Of a DNA stretch of 64,000 bases, positions 18,493-28,001 are shown one piece after another. The stretch's first letter is position 1. The number at the start of each line of letters is the position of its first letter. Both the position numbers and the translations under genes were made by a program. Where the stretch lies: contig QYLO01000003.1 of the NCBI GenBank assembly GCA_022766165.1, positions 62,001-126,000 on the forward strand, written 5' to 3'. Source of the DNA: Candidatus Electrothrix gigas. GTDB taxonomy: Bacteria > Desulfobacterota > Desulfobulbia > Desulfobulbales > Desulfobulbaceae. The notes below the pieces were generated by a model. It did not search any database. It saw only the letters and a list, made by a program, of their open reading frames with translations, and was not told the DNA's origin.

Positions 18493-19164
18493 ATGGATGA
18501 GTTACAAGAAAAACGCAGGCGTATCCGAGAACTGATGCAGTATGCTGTGCCTGATGACCATATCATACAGGCTCAAGATATTCTTGTTCTTTTTCGTGAT
18601 GACCGTCTCGCCCTAACCCTACTTGATGAGTTTTACCGTTGCCTGCCTGATGCACAGGAGGACTGGGTGAAAGATCTGCGCCTTATTGGCAGAAAAGCTG
18701 GTGTGTTCCTCCTGGCAGCAGTGACCTCACGTGATGCGTACCTGTACCTTGTTTCCAGTGAGGGCATTGAATTTCATGGCAGTATACAAGAAGGCTATCT
18801 GGACAAAGAGCTGCTCTATTTTTTTGAGTTTTCCTCTGCTGAACAGTTTTGCAAGCAGGCCAACAATATAGAGAACTTTCCTCAGTACCAGCCTATTCAA
18901 ACCGATATTGACACCTGTCCGGCCTGTCATGCAATGACTGGTGAAGAGCATGAACTCGGCTGCCCGGTAGAGGTATGTCCTTGGTGCGGTGGCCAACTTG
19001 TCCACTGCGAGTGCCGTTTTGCCCAGCTCGACCTTGAGGAGTTGACAACTGATCAAGATCTTTTTCGTTTTGCAGAAATTTTGCAGCAAAAAGGCCGAAT
19101 TGTGTACACGCCTGAACAACGTCCTTCGTTTGCCGACCAAGGCGCTGGCGTGGAGTTGCAATAA
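18493..19164 (+). CDS. Zinc-ribbon protein of unknown function
   Basis: A 223-residue cytoplasmic protein. The first 125 residues are an acidic alpha/beta domain that I cannot place. Residues about 140-175 hold a compact metal-binding module: CPACHAMTGEEHELGCPV, then VCPWCGGQLVHCEC, i.e. two CxxC pairs plus further Cys/His. This 'H-x-x-GCxxExCPxCGGQ' block occurs at the end of many small bacterial proteins and probably binds zinc. It stands alone on its strand, and a tandem repeat of GTGCAACGTTA follows directly. No function is proposed. Confidence 0.75.
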   Translation: MDELQEKRRRIRELMQYAVPDDHIIQAQDILVLFRDDRLALTLLDEFYRCLPDAQEDWVKDLRLIGRKAGVFLLAAVTSRDAYLYLVSSEGIEFHGSIQEGYLDKELLYFFEFSSAEQFCKQANNIENFPQYQPIQTDIDTCPACHAMTGEEHELGCPVEVCPWCGGQLVHCECRFAQLDLEELTTDQDLFRFAEILQQKGRIVYTPEQRPSFADQGAGVELQ

Positions 19165-19180
19165 TATATATCTGTTTTTT

Positions 19181-19221
19181 AGTGCAACGTTAGTGCAACG
19201 TTAGTGCAACGTTAGCGCAAC
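19181..19221. repeat. 11-bp tandem repeat (GTGCAACGTTA)
   Basis: Three full copies and a fourth variant (GCGCAAC) lie head to tail. The last copy overlaps the final codons of the epimerase gene that ends at 19212 on the minus strand. It is probably slippage-derived. Confidence 0.8.
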
Positions 19222-20105
19222 AACTCACACAGAGCGATATCAAGATCAGGATACGTAAAGACATAACCTGACTTTTCTAGCCTCTCAGGATACACTCGGG
19301 TACTGGCAAATAAGAGTTCTTTTGCCATTTCTCCTAAAAAAAGCAAGGGGAAAAACTTGGGGATAGGAAGGAATGTAGGCCGGTGTAATGCCTTGCCCAA
19401 TGCCTTGGTAAACTGCCAATTGGTTACAGGATGGGGAGCAACAAGATTTATCGGGCCATCAAGATCTTCCTGCTGTATAATATGGTTGATGGCCTGTACC
19501 GCATCGTGGAGACTGATCCAGCTTATATACTGACTCCCGTTACCAAGCGAGCCACCTAATCCCATCTTAAAAGCAGGCAGCATCTTTGCCAAGGCCCCAC
19601 CGTTTGGACTGAACACCATCCCAAAACGGGTATGCACTACTCGGATACCAGCTTCCCGAGCAGGTTGTGTTGCTTCCTCCCAGGCATGACTCACATCAGC
19701 GAGAAAACCTGTTCCTTTTGCACTGTGTTCAACAAGCTTTTCCTGGCCCCGATCTCCATAAAAACCAACGGCAGAGGCACAAATCATCAGCTGCGGTCTG
19801 TACGGAGCTACAGCAAAAAATTCTGCAAGCAAACGGGTTCCCTTGACCCTGCTCTGCCAAATACGCTCTTTTTTCTTTGCTGTCCAACAACCCTGCGCTA
19901 TATTTTCACCGGCAAGATGAATAACAACATCAATCTGTTCCTGTTTTTCCTCTGTATTGAGCTGGATAACTTCTTGCTCGATATCCCAAAACGGAACCTG
20001 CCCAACATTTCGGTGCAGAGAAAGAACGCTCTGCCCTTGCTCTGTTAGCAGGCGAACAAGCTCACTGCCAATGAAACCAGATGCCCCAGAAATTAAAATA
20101 TTCAT
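19212..20105 (-). CDS. TIGR01777-family NAD(P)-dependent epimerase (YfcH-like)
   Basis: A 297-residue extended short-chain dehydrogenase. The N-terminus has the Rossmann motif ISGASGFIGSELVRLL, followed by VVIHLAGENIAQGCWTAKKK, CASAVGFYGDRG and a C-terminal block (PVTNWQFTKALGKALHRPT) found in the SDR39U1/YfcH family. Substrate and pathway of this family are unknown. It starts close to the minus/plus divergence with resB (95 bp), so the two may share a promoter region. Confidence 0.85.
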   Translation of the reverse strand: MNILISGASGFIGSELVRLLTEQGQSVLSLHRNVGQVPFWDIEQEVIQLNTEEKQEQIDVVIHLAGENIAQGCWTAKKKERIWQSRVKGTRLLAEFFAVAPYRPQLMICASAVGFYGDRGQEKLVEHSAKGTGFLADVSHAWEEATQPAREAGIRVVHTRFGMVFSPNGGALAKMLPAFKMGLGGSLGNGSQYISWISLHDAVQAINHIIQQEDLDGPINLVAPHPVTNWQFTKALGKALHRPTFLPIPKFFPLLFLGEMAKELLFASTRVYPERLEKSGYVFTYPDLDIALCELLR

Positions 20106-20265
20106 CTTTGCCTCTCATAAAATAACATCTTAGTACCTCACTAAAAATTCATTGCAAAAAACATAAGGCGGGAAAAAAGATTGACAGCTTTCCCGTCCCA
20201 TGCTTGAATACCTTTCAATAATAATGATATTGTCTTTAATTTCAAGAAGAGATTACCAACCGCAC

Positions 20266-21678
20266 ATGGCATCAAAATCAAAAAATCCAATCTGGGCATT
20301 TTTGGCCTCTGTCAAACTTGCCCTGCTCCTTATCACCCTCCTTGCTTCAACCTCAATTATCGGAACAGTTATTGAGCAAAATCAATCAGCGGAACATTAT
20401 GTTCAAAAACAGGGAGAGTTTCTTGCGCAACTGATTCAGATATTTAATCTGGGGGATATGTACAACTCTGTCTGGTTTCTCAGTCTGCTTGGGGCATTTA
20501 GTCTGAATCTTATTGTTTGCAGTCTGGATCGTATTCCTACAGTGATCAAAGTTGTACGCAAGGACAATCTGACCACAGATCCAGAGCGGCTGCCCAAGAT
20601 GAAGCTCCACAAGGAGAAAAGAATTTCAGGCTCCTTGGACACGGCAAAAGAAGAGGTAATGCAGTACCTTCACCACAAAGGTTGGAAGACAGATAGCCGA
20701 GACAAGGAGTATGGCACCCTGTTTTTCTCCCAAAAAGGAGCCTGGACACGCTATGGCGTGTATGTTGTTCATCTCTCTATTCTGGTTATTCTGCTCGGTG
20801 CAGTTATCGGTTCCTCAAACCTTGCCACCAAGATTCTGGGAAATCGGGAGTTTGCCTTTAAGGGAGGAATCTCACTGCCAGAAACCGCACAAAGCGATTT
20901 TATTTTTTCGTACACGGACGAGAAAAAAATTCCTCTTGGCTTTACTGTCCGCTGTAATTATTTTGAAATAGAGTTTTATCCTGACTCTTCCATGCCCAAG
21001 GATTACCTCTCTAGCCTGACCATTCTTGAAGAGGGCAAAGAGGTACTCACCAAGATCATTGAGGTGAATAAACCCCTTACCTATAAGGGAATTACTTTTT
21101 ATCAGTCAAGCTATAATAATCTCAAGTCACCGATTATTAAACTACGTGAAGTAACCAGTGGTGATGTTCACGTCTTTCCTCTTAATCCCCAGAATTATTC
21201 TGTAACTAATACATGGCAACAAGGTGGAAGCAAGGCTATGATTCGCATTCAGTCTGCTCGTCCACTCTATGGTCCCAACGAAAAAATCATCGGCACGGAG
21301 ATGAAGATATGGATGATGGATTCTGACGGACCACCGTCCATGTTTCCCTTAACCTATGGTGAACCGGTTCTTGTTGAACGCCCAAAGGCAAAGTATACAC
21401 TCACTGTTGGTCCCCACTTTGCCACTGGCCTGCAAGTGGCCAAAGATCCCGGTGTCTGGTGGGTCTACACAGGTTGCGCCCTGATGCTCATTGGTTTATA
21501 TATGGCCTTTTTCATGTCGCATAGAAAGATATGGGTGCATGTCTATGAAAAAGACGGCCAGCCAGTAGCACTTTTTGCTGGTCATGCCAATAAGAATAGC
21601 TTTGGATTTGCCAAAACCTTTTCCTCACTTACCCAAGGCTTTACAGGGAAAACTCAGAGCTTTACTCCCCACAGTTGA
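20266..21678 (+). CDS. resB: ResB/Ccs1-like cytochrome c maturation protein
   Basis: Read from ATG 20266 (MASKSKNPIWAFLASVKLA), 470 residues; an upstream ATG at 20200 is possible but adds an atypical N-terminus. ResB has three N-terminal membrane segments (ALLLITLLASTSIIGTVI, SVWFLSLLGAFSLNLIVC, YGVYVVHLSILVILLGAVIG), a large periplasmic domain and a last membrane helix (WVYTGCALMLIGLYMAFF). With CcsA it forms the system II haem lyase that exports haem and attaches it to CxxCH motifs. ccsA and a tetrahaem cytochrome follow directly, which supports this role. Confidence 0.9.
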   Translation: MASKSKNPIWAFLASVKLALLLITLLASTSIIGTVIEQNQSAEHYVQKQGEFLAQLIQIFNLGDMYNSVWFLSLLGAFSLNLIVCSLDRIPTVIKVVRKDNLTTDPERLPKMKLHKEKRISGSLDTAKEEVMQYLHHKGWKTDSRDKEYGTLFFSQKGAWTRYGVYVVHLSILVILLGAVIGSSNLATKILGNREFAFKGGISLPETAQSDFIFSYTDEKKIPLGFTVRCNYFEIEFYPDSSMPKDYLSSLTILEEGKEVLTKIIEVNKPLTYKGITFYQSSYNNLKSPIIKLREVTSGDVHVFPLNPQNYSVTNTWQQGGSKAMIRIQSARPLYGPNEKIIGTEMKIWMMDSDGPPSMFPLTYGEPVLVERPKAKYTLTVGPHFATGLQVAKDPGVWWVYTGCALMLIGLYMAFFMSHRKIWVHVYEKDGQPVALFAGHANKNSFGFAKTFSSLTQGFTGKTQSFTPHS

Positions 21679-21718
21679 TCACGCATAACTTCAACTTAAC
21701 TCTTTATCGGAAATATAT

Positions 21719-22579
21719 ATGATGAACAGCTCGGAACTTTTTGGCTACACGACTATAATATATCTTTTGTCAGCAGCTTTTTATATCGGCCTGCTTGTTT
21801 TCCGTCATAAAAAAATTGGGCTGATTGGCCTGATCCTTGCCAGTATTGGTCTGCTGATCCATACCGGGGCTCTTGGACTGCGTTGGCATGAATCTTACCA
21901 GATAGGTATTGGTCATGCTCCCCTAACAAATATGTATGAATCCTTGATCTTTTTTGCCTGGTGTACAGTCCTTTTTTACCTCTTACTGGAGTTCAAATTC
22001 AAGGCCGGTGTCAGTGTGTTGGGATCTTTTGTTATGCCCCTGGCTGTCACTACTATGGCCTATGCCTCATTTTCAACTGATATTAGCCGTCAAATCAGCC
22101 CATTGATTCCAGCCTTGCAATCCAATTGGCTCATTGCCCATGTTATTACCTGCTTTATTGGCTACGGAGCCTTTGCCGTTGCAGCGGGTATTGGAGTTAT
22201 TTACCTGCTTAAACATCTTGCCATCAAGCGTAAGTTTGCCAAGAACAATCTGCTCTCTACTCTTCCAGATCTCCCGATACTGGATGATCTCACCCATAAA
22301 ACCATCATCTTTGGTTTTATGTGGCTGACAGCAGGCATTATCACAGGAGCGGTTTGGGCTAACGAAGCCTGGGGTACGTATTGGAGCTGGGATCCTAAAG
22401 AGACCTGGTCAATCATCACTTGGTTTGTCTATGCCCTTGCTCTCCATGCCCGCTTTACCCGAGGATGGAGCGGGCCTCGTATTGCCTGGCTGGCGATCAT
22501 AGGATTCTTTTCGGTCTTTTTTACCTATTTTGGTGTAAATTTTCTATTAGCAGGATTGCACAGCTACGGAGCCAGTTAA
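21719..22579 (+). CDS. ccsA: CcsA-type cytochrome c biogenesis protein (haem handling)
   Basis: A 286-residue polytopic membrane protein starting 40 bp after resB. It carries the tryptophan-rich WWD motif (WGTYWSWDPKETWSI) that binds haem on the outer face of the membrane, flanked by His-bearing helices (LIHTGALGLRW, ALALHARFTRGWSG). About eight membrane segments can be counted. With ResB it makes the system II cytochrome c synthase. Partner cytochromes are encoded in this window at 22744, 59147 and 61980. Confidence 0.92.
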   Translation: MMNSSELFGYTTIIYLLSAAFYIGLLVFRHKKIGLIGLILASIGLLIHTGALGLRWHESYQIGIGHAPLTNMYESLIFFAWCTVLFYLLLEFKFKAGVSVLGSFVMPLAVTTMAYASFSTDISRQISPLIPALQSNWLIAHVITCFIGYGAFAVAAGIGVIYLLKHLAIKRKFAKNNLLSTLPDLPILDDLTHKTIIFGFMWLTAGIITGAVWANEAWGTYWSWDPKETWSIITWFVYALALHARFTRGWSGPRIAWLAIIGFFSVFFTYFGVNFLLAGLHSYGAS

Positions 22580-22743
22580 TATACATACTCTTTTGTAAAG
22601 AAATTGCCTTTTCACATAAAATGCAAATTATCCTTTTTCCTTGCTTGACAAAACAGAGAGGACAAGCTATATAGCGATACCAAGGAATCTAACAGACAAC
22701 ATTGTGTTGATCTTTATTATTTTTTTTACAGGAGGATATTCAA

Positions 22744-23205
22744 ATGAAGAAGGCGTTAATTTTCAGTATTGCTTTTGCTTTGGTTTGCAGCGCAGGAATT
22801 TTTTCTTTAAGCAATGCTCAAGAGGATAAAGGCCCTGAATTTATTAAAATTACAGATGGAACAGACAGCTCGGCAAACCCAGCCTATTTTCCCCATCGTG
22901 ACCATCAAGAACGCCTGAATAATGACTGTGGCACCTGTCATCACGGAAGAAGTGCTGACGATAAACAGGTCAAATATGCTGATGCAGAGGAACCAAAGAG
23001 CAGAAAATGTCATACCTGCCATAATAAAGATGGTATTACCCTTGAAGGAAAAATTTCTGGTGTTCCCCTTCTCCTCACTTCACCTATTCAGCGCGCAGGT
23101 CACGGTCGTTGTGGAGGATGTCATAAGGATCAGAAAAGCACAAGAGGTACAAATCTCATGATATGTACAACCTGTCATAACATGTACAAAGACAAGGTAG
23201 AATAA
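22744..23205 (+). CDS. Periplasmic class III tetrahaem cytochrome c3
   Basis: A 153-residue protein with GGAGG before ATG 22744. A Sec signal peptide (KKALIFSIAFALVCSAG, cut near NAQ) precedes a mature domain with four CxxCH sites (CGTCH, CHTCH, CGGCH, CTTCH) and the early FPHRDHQ histidines that serve as distal haem ligands. Class III cytochrome c3 carries electrons between periplasmic hydrogenases or formate dehydrogenases and membrane complexes in sulfate reducers. It follows the resB-ccsA pair, and a strong terminator ends the unit. Confidence 0.93.
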   Translation: MKKALIFSIAFALVCSAGIFSLSNAQEDKGPEFIKITDGTDSSANPAYFPHRDHQERLNNDCGTCHHGRSADDKQVKYADAEEPKSRKCHTCHNKDGITLEGKISGVPLLLTSPIQRAGHGRCGGCHKDQKSTRGTNLMICTTCHNMYKDKVE

Positions 23206-23243
23206 AAGTATAGCTTTGTATTGACTGCGTTGTAAAATGCTGC

Positions 23244-23276
23244 AAAAAAGGCTACCTGAGAAGGTGGCCTTTTTTT
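23244..23276 (+). terminator. Intrinsic terminator after cytochrome c3
   Basis: AAAAAAGGC-ACCT pairs with AGGT-GGCCTTTTTT around GAGA. The A and T runs on both sides could let it work for the convergent nifA transcript too. Confidence 0.8.
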
Positions 23277-23295
23277 ATGCAATCCCCTCAGGGGG

Positions 23296-24933
23296 TCAGA
23301 TAAGATACACAGGCCGTTTCAGATTAAACTTCTTGATCCGGTAGCCAATCTGCCGCTGCGTCAGGCCGAGTTCCCGTGCAGCCCGAGCCTGGACCCAGCC
23401 GTGCCGACAAAGGGCTGCCTCCACCTGTTCGCGTTCCAAATCTTTAAGTGAGCGGGGAGTGCTAGGTGTTACATCCTGATTGTTCGTGATTTGCTCGGCT
23501 CTACTCGGCTTCATCCCTTCCGGTTCTTCCAGTTCTTTGGGTTCAGTTGGTGGCTCCAGAAAATACTCGGGCAGATCGCTCAGACTGAGGATATCGCCGG
23601 TGGACAGAATAACCAGCCGCTCCATCAGGTTCTGGAGTTCACGAACATTGCCAGGCCAGTTGTAATCAATGAGCAGGTCAAGGAACTCTCTGCTCATATG
23701 AACCTTTTTATTGTTTCGTTTATTGCTGGCCTTGAGGAAATAATCCAACAGGATCGGAATATCCTCCTTTCTCTTGCGAAGTGGCGGAAGAACAACAGGG
23801 ACCACGTTGAGCCGGTAATAGAGATCGTTGCGGAATGTGCCATCGGCCACGGCTTTTTCCAGGCTGACATTGGTGGCAGCAATGATCCGTACATCCACCT
23901 TGCGGGTTTGGTTGGAACCTAGGCGTTCAAACTGCTGCTCCTGGAGAACCCGCAACAGTTTTGCCTGCAACACCAAGGGCATTTCACCAATCTCATCCAG
24001 AAAAAGGGTCCCCTTGTCCGCCAGTTCAAAACGTCCGGCCCGGGTCCCGTCAGCACCGGTAAAGGCTCCCTTTTCATGGCCGAACAGCTCGCTTTCCAGC
24101 AGGGTTTCCGGCAGAGCAGCGCAGTTGATCTTTACAAAGGTTTTGTCTCTCCTTGGACTGGCCTCGTGGATGGCCTGGGCTGCCAACTCTTTGCCTGTGC
24201 CGGATTCGCCGAGAAGCAGCACACTTGCCTGACTCGGCGCCACCCGCTCAATACTCCAGAAGACCTCCTGCATGGCTTTGCACTGGCCAATAATATAATG
24301 CTTTTTATGTCGAGAATGCAGGCGGGCCTTAAGGCTCTGGTTTTCCTGTACCAGCTTCTGCCGGTCTCTCCGAATCGCCTGATTGAGACTGAGAAACTGG
24401 GCAATCAGAGTGGCCAGTACGGTGAGAAAAAAAACATCCTCTTCAAGTGAAACTTCCTCACCAAAAAGGCGGTCAACGCTTAACACCCCGACCGGCTTTT
24501 CCCCAAGGAGCACAGGCACACCGATAAAGGAGATCTTGGTCTTGCTAAACATCTGACGTGCCCCGGTTCGATTGAGAAAGAGCGGCTCACTGTGGACATC
24601 CGGTACAATAAAGGGAGAACCGGTGCGAAATACCTGCCCGTAAATCCCCTCGTCCAGATTGTAGATACCGCGCTGCTCCTCTTCAATGCTTAGGCCGTAG
24701 GAGGCGCGAATAGTCAGCCGCTCCTGTTCTTCATCCAGCAGGGCCAAGGTGGCCCGCTCCATGCGCAGGGTATCATGCAGTACCTTGAGGACAGCAGACA
24801 GGACTGTGTCCAGATGGACTGCAGTATCAATAAGCTTGACAATCCGATGCAGGGCCTTGATTTCTAGGGCTTCAGTTGAGCAACGGAAAGTCGGTCCAAT
24901 ATTATTTCGTTCGAGTTTATTCTTTGTCATCAT
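23296..24933 (-). CDS. nifA: NifA, sigma-54-dependent activator of nitrogen fixation genes
   Basis: A 545-residue protein with the NifA layout. The N-terminal GAF domain (about 25-180) is followed by a linker and the AAA+ domain (about 210-440) with Walker A GESGTGKE, the sigma-54 contact GAFTGA and Walker [12 protein letters not shown]. The C-terminal Fis-type helix-turn-helix ([19 protein letters not shown]) reads TGT-N10-ACA sites. I see no Cys cluster of the oxygen-sensing kind between the last two domains. Several TGT-N10-ACA sites stand before sigma-54 promoters in this window. It lies 54 bp after nifV and is probably co-transcribed from the nifV sigma-54 promoter, which would give autoregulation. 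GGAG precedes the start. Confidence 0.93.
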   Translation of the reverse strand: MMTKNKLERNNIGPTFRCSTEALEIKALHRIVKLIDTAVHLDTVLSAVLKVLHDTLRMERATLALLDEEQERLTIRASYGLSIEEEQRGIYNLDEGIYGQVFRTGSPFIVPDVHSEPLFLNRTGARQMFSKTKISFIGVPVLLGEKPVGVLSVDRLFGEEVSLEEDVFFLTVLATLIAQFLSLNQAIRRDRQKLVQENQSLKARLHSRHKKHYIIGQCKAMQEVFWSIERVAPSQASVLLLGESGTGKELAAQAIHEASPRRDKTFVKINCAALPETLLESELFGHEKGAFTGADGTRAGRFELADKGTLFLDEIGEMPLVLQAKLLRVLQEQQFERLGSNQTRKVDVRIIAATNVSLEKAVADGTFRNDLYYRLNVVPVVLPPLRKRKEDIPILLDYFLKASNKRNNKKVHMSREFLDLLIDYNWPGNVRELQNLMERLVILSTGDILSLSDLPEYFLEPPTEPKELEEPEGMKPSRAEQITNNQDVTPSTPRSLKDLEREQVEAALCRHGWVQARAARELGLTQRQIGYRIKKFNLKRPVYLI

Positions 24934-24987
24934 TTCTCCGGTGCTGTTATGTGCTGTTATTAAAAGAGGGTATACGGGAACGAAATA

Positions 24988-26103
24988 TCAACAGCATTCC
25001 GCAGCAAGACGGAGAAGCTGCTCTTTGTTCAGAACATGCCCATTGGAACGGACGTGGCAGACAAGACTATGGATCTGCATCTCATTAAGTCGTATCCCGG
25101 CCTTGCGCAGTTGGAGCTGGATTGCCTTGGTTCCGGTTTTTCTGCCAAATCGGAGTTTTCTGGCACCACCGACCCGTTCCGGGGCATAGGGTTCGTAGAT
25201 ACTGGGATTAATACTCAGCCCGTGCTGGTGCAGTCCGCTCTCACAGGTAAAAATTGCCGAACCGATTAGAGGATGATTGTCAGCTATGCCTTTACCGGTG
25301 GCCGTGGCAACTGTTTGGCAGAGTTCCGGCAACAGTTCTGGCCGGTATCTTATCTGTTCACGGACCAGGCTGAGATAACCAACCGCCTCTTCAAGACGGC
25401 AGTTGCCTGCCCGTTCTCCAATCCCTAACACTGTGGCGTCAAGGAATTTTGCCCCTGCCTCCAGAGCGGCAACAGAGTTGGCAGTGGCCATGCCGAAATC
25501 GTTATGACAGTGAACGCCGACAGGAAGCTTCGTCACCTTCTGCACCGTTGAGACGAGTTCCGCCATCCTGCCTGGAGAGCAGATACCCACAGTATCAGCC
25601 AGACGAATGCGAGCAGCACCTTGCTCTGCCGCTGTTTTTGCCACTGCAACCAGAAAATCAATATCCGCACGAGAGGCATCTTCCAATCCCACGGAAACAT
25701 ACGGTATGCCCAAGGCTAATGCCTGCTGAACAGAACAGGCCAAGGTTGTTTTGACCCAGGCTTTGTCTTTTTTCAAGCGTTCTTGGATATGGTTATCTGA
25801 CACTGGGATGGATAGGGAAACAACGTCAGGGGTGCAACTGGCAGCAAAGGTGATATCCTCTTGCCGACAGCGACACCACAGAGCAAGGCGACAGGCATTG
25901 TCGGTTATCCGGCGGGCCTCTCGGACGAGTCCAGGCAGGTGAGCATAGACTGTTGCTGCCACGCCCAGTTCAATTTCATCAATCCCGACCCGATGCAGCC
26001 CGGTAATAATGCTACGCCTTGTTGCTTCTGTGAACACAACTCCTGGCGCCTGCTCTCCCTCACGTAGGGTAGAGTCAATAATTTCTATATGCTGTAATTT
26101 CAT
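24988..26103 (-). CDS. nifV: Homocitrate synthase
   Basis: A 371-residue protein when started at MKLQHIEIIDSTLREGEQ (26103). An upstream ATG at 26130 would leave only about two bases of leader after the mapped sigma-54 promoter, so 26103 is preferred, although neither has a strong RBS. NifV condenses acetyl-CoA and 2-oxoglutarate to homocitrate, the organic ligand of FeMo-cofactor. Family motifs are the DSTLREGEQAPG loop, VGVHCHNDFGMATANS (metal-binding His pair) and GIGERAGN. It is followed by nifA. Confidence 0.92.
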   Translation of the reverse strand: MKLQHIEIIDSTLREGEQAPGVVFTEATRRSIITGLHRVGIDEIELGVAATVYAHLPGLVREARRITDNACRLALWCRCRQEDITFAASCTPDVVSLSIPVSDNHIQERLKKDKAWVKTTLACSVQQALALGIPYVSVGLEDASRADIDFLVAVAKTAAEQGAARIRLADTVGICSPGRMAELVSTVQKVTKLPVGVHCHNDFGMATANSVAALEAGAKFLDATVLGIGERAGNCRLEEAVGYLSLVREQIRYRPELLPELCQTVATATGKGIADNHPLIGSAIFTCESGLHQHGLSINPSIYEPYAPERVGGARKLRFGRKTGTKAIQLQLRKAGIRLNEMQIHSLVCHVRSNGHVLNKEQLLRLAAECC

Positions 26104-26142
26104 GATGCGCTTGTTTTCTTTATCATCCATTATTTACAGTAT

Positions 26143-26158
26143 AGCAATAAATGTGCCA
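26143..26158 (-). promoter_or_regulatory. Sigma-54 promoter of nifV-nifA
   Basis: Minus strand TGGCAC-ATTTA-TTGCT, a full match to the -24/-12 consensus with correct 10-bp spacing. The predicted transcript starts near 26132. No perfect TGT-N10-ACA site is visible in the 150 bp upstream. Confidence 0.88.
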
Positions 26159-26313
26159 TTCTTTTCATTTCTGAATATAACTCAAGGTATAACGCTTATT
26201 TAAAAGAAAATATTATGTAATATTTCTGTTCTTTTTTTGAACTGTATGAAAAAAGGTTTCAATTATGTCAATTACGAGCAATAAAAAAGAATATTAATTA
26301 CAATTTTGTACAA

Positions 26314-26356
26314 ATTAAAAAGCCCCTGACGTAAAAACGACAGGGGTTTTCTTTTA
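26314..26356 (-). terminator. Intrinsic terminator of the pseudo-nifB operon
   Basis: On the minus strand CCCCTG pairs with CAGGGG, with A-rich upstream and T-rich downstream flanks, 40-80 bases after the stop of the Nif11-like gene. It separates this operon from the nifV promoter. Confidence 0.8.
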
Positions 26357-26395
26357 ATTGTTTTTGCCTGATTGATCTGAGATCAAATAACCTGA

Positions 26396-26617
26396 TCAGG
26401 TCCACCAGATGGACCGCTTGGGCGGGTTGCCGTATTTATCAAACACGTCTCCAGCCTCCTTGAGTACCTCCTCAAGTTCTTCCACCGTAAAGGTATAGCC
26501 ATCTTCTGCTGCCAAGGCGACAAACTCCTCCTTATCAGCTGGAACATCGTATTTTGCCCGAACGTGTTTGTCCTCACCGCCTGCTATCAATAATGCTTCA
26601 ACGTCTTTTTTCGCCAC
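26396..26617 (-). CDS. Nif11-domain small protein
   Basis: A 73-residue protein that matches the Nif11 pattern: DVEALLIAGGEDKHVR, then EEFVALAAEDGYTFTVEELE, ending NPPKRSIWWT. Nif11 domains occur as leader parts of some ribosomal peptides and as small proteins in nitrogen fixation clusters; here there is no double-Gly cleavage site and no maturation gene near it, so the nitrogen-fixation type is more likely. It is the last gene of the sigma-54-controlled operon that begins at 29492. Its role is unknown. Confidence 0.8.
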   Translation of the reverse strand: MAKKDVEALLIAGGEDKHVRAKYDVPADKEEFVALAAEDGYTFTVEELEEVLKEAGDVFDKYGNPPKRSIWWT

Positions 26618-26697
26618 CTGAGTCTCCTTGCTTACGTATTTACGTATGTACTTATGTATTGCATTAGAATGTTAGAATAATGCCTATCCTTTCCCTG

Positions 26698-27018
26698 TTA
26701 CGGGATAAATTTAAGATTGATCTGTTCATCCTCTCCTTGCGACAGTGTATATTTACTGCCGTCAAGCAAGGTCATTTCTCTTGCCTGCGCAGCCTCTTTC
26801 AAAGCTGCAATTGCTTCCTGAGCCAATCCCATGTCTGCCTCTTGGTTGGTATGCACTAGAACGGTATCACTCTCATCAGTGAATTGGAGGAGCAGGGCAT
26901 TATGATCAAGAAAAATAAGATCTTCATAGGCATAGGAAACGCCCATGCCGGTTGCTTCCACGATTTCCTTGACAACGCCAAGTTTCATTAAGGGTATTTT
27001 CTCACTCTTCTCACTCAT
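26698..27018 (-). CDS. Nif-operon protein of unknown function
   Basis: A 106-residue acidic protein; the start at 27018 (MSEKSEKIPLMKLG) is chosen for GGAG eight bases upstream, though ATG 27033 is possible. The sequence shows an alpha/beta pattern (VVKEIVEATGMGVSYAYEDLIFLDHNA) without cysteines. I do not recognise the family. It lies 30 bp after the HEPN-like gene and 80 bp before the Nif11 gene, inside the NifA-controlled operon. Confidence 0.65.
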   Translation of the reverse strand: MSEKSEKIPLMKLGVVKEIVEATGMGVSYAYEDLIFLDHNALLLQFTDESDTVLVHTNQEADMGLAQEAIAALKEAAQAREMTLLDGSKYTLSQGEDEQINLKFIP

Positions 27019-27048
27019 TACACATTGCTCCATCGTCTATTCAACAAT

Positions 27049-27489
27049 TCAGCAGATAAGCTCTTCGGTTACCAGCGTATGCATCTGGTCGGCCAGTGCC
27101 AGCATTCCAGGAATTTTTTCCGATTCCGGTGGAATGATCTTAAAGCCATCAAGATCGCATATATCCTGATACTTATCCAGTTCCAACAAGCCTTCACCGA
27201 GTTTTGTCATTTTGCCCGGAAAGGTGTCCTCCATCGCTGCAACTAAATCCTGCATAGTGTGGTTGTAGGGCATGGCCCCATGCCGCATCAGGGCCGCCAT
27301 GATAAACTTCTCAATGGCCATAGCTATAAGATTATAGAGAATTTCCGAAGTGAAAATTCTGTTCTTCTTTGTATAGGCCGCAGTCGCCGTCCTGAGAAAC
27401 CCCTCTCCGTCCCGGAGAAATTCCTCCCAGCCTCTGACCGGCTCAATTCCAGTCAAGGGGATAGGTTCCAACTCTCTTGTTATTGTCAT
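27049..27489 (-). CDS. HEPN-like protein in the nif operon
   Basis: A 146-residue helical protein. The central part (SEILYNLIAMAIEKFIMAAL, then MRHGAMPYNHTMQDLVAAME) has the long-helix layout and conserved 'E-K-x-x-x-A-L...H-T-x-x-D-L' spacing of HEPN domains. The R-x4-6-H ribonuclease motif of toxins is not obvious (NH in PYNHTM), so it may be a non-catalytic HEPN. It overlaps the stop of the GNAT gene by one base, so translation is coupled. Its presence in a NifA-driven operon suggests a role in nitrogenase assembly or control, which is not shown by the sequence itself. Confidence 0.6.
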   Translation of the reverse strand: MTITRELEPIPLTGIEPVRGWEEFLRDGEGFLRTATAAYTKKNRIFTSEILYNLIAMAIEKFIMAALMRHGAMPYNHTMQDLVAAMEDTFPGKMTKLGEGLLELDKYQDICDLDGFKIIPPESEKIPGMLALADQMHTLVTEELIC

Positions 27490-27959
27490 TACTCAATTTC
27501 CTTTATCTTGCGCAGGCAGATCAACTCAGTAGATTGGTAGCCTATCTGATTGTAAAAACCCAGTGCTCGGCTGTTGTTGCGATCAGCCAGCAACTGGATC
27601 CGGCCTGCTCCCTGCTCTGCAGCCCAGGTTGCGATGGCTTCCATCAGTCTTCTACCTGTTCCCTGCTGCTGCCAGGCAGGCAGTACCACAACATCCTCTA
27701 CCAGGGCTGACAAACCGCCTTCGGCAGTGGATATGCACAACTGTGCTGTACACATACCAATAATCCGGCCCGCTCGTTCAGCCACCAGCACCGCAGCCTG
27801 CGAGTGCTGCAACAGCAGGATCAGCCCCTGTCGCTGTTTGTCCGCATCAAAACTAAAATCCTTTTCAATACTGAACAACAGTTCCAGCAGAAAGACTAAC
27901 CCTGTGAGATCCGCCTCTCTTGCCTGACGAATACATATTTTTTCGTAAGGTTCTGACAT
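27489..27959 (-). CDS. GNAT acetyltransferase in the nif operon
   Basis: A 156-residue protein with the GNAT fold: beta strand CIRQAREADLTGL, acetyl-CoA loop QQQGTGRRLMEAIATWA (the R/Q-x-x-G-x-G/A motif) and C-terminal NNSRALGFYNQIGYQ. It should transfer an acetyl group to an amine of an unknown substrate. It sits between the [2Fe-2S] ferredoxin and the HEPN-like gene in the sigma-54-controlled operon and is translationally coupled to the latter. The substrate could be a nitrogenase-related protein or a small molecule; nothing in the sequence decides. Confidence 0.85.
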   Translation of the reverse strand: MSEPYEKICIRQAREADLTGLVFLLELLFSIEKDFSFDADKQRQGLILLLQHSQAAVLVAERAGRIIGMCTAQLCISTAEGGLSALVEDVVVLPAWQQQGTGRRLMEAIATWAAEQGAGRIQLLADRNNSRALGFYNQIGYQSTELICLRKIKEIE

Positions 27960-28001
27960 GGTCCCTTTCCCATCACCCCATCATCCCATCATGCTACGGC
28001 C

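Noticed and set aside
26159..26310. A NifA-binding site for nifV
   Set aside because: Every TGT in the 150 bp upstream was read for N10-ACA and none fits.
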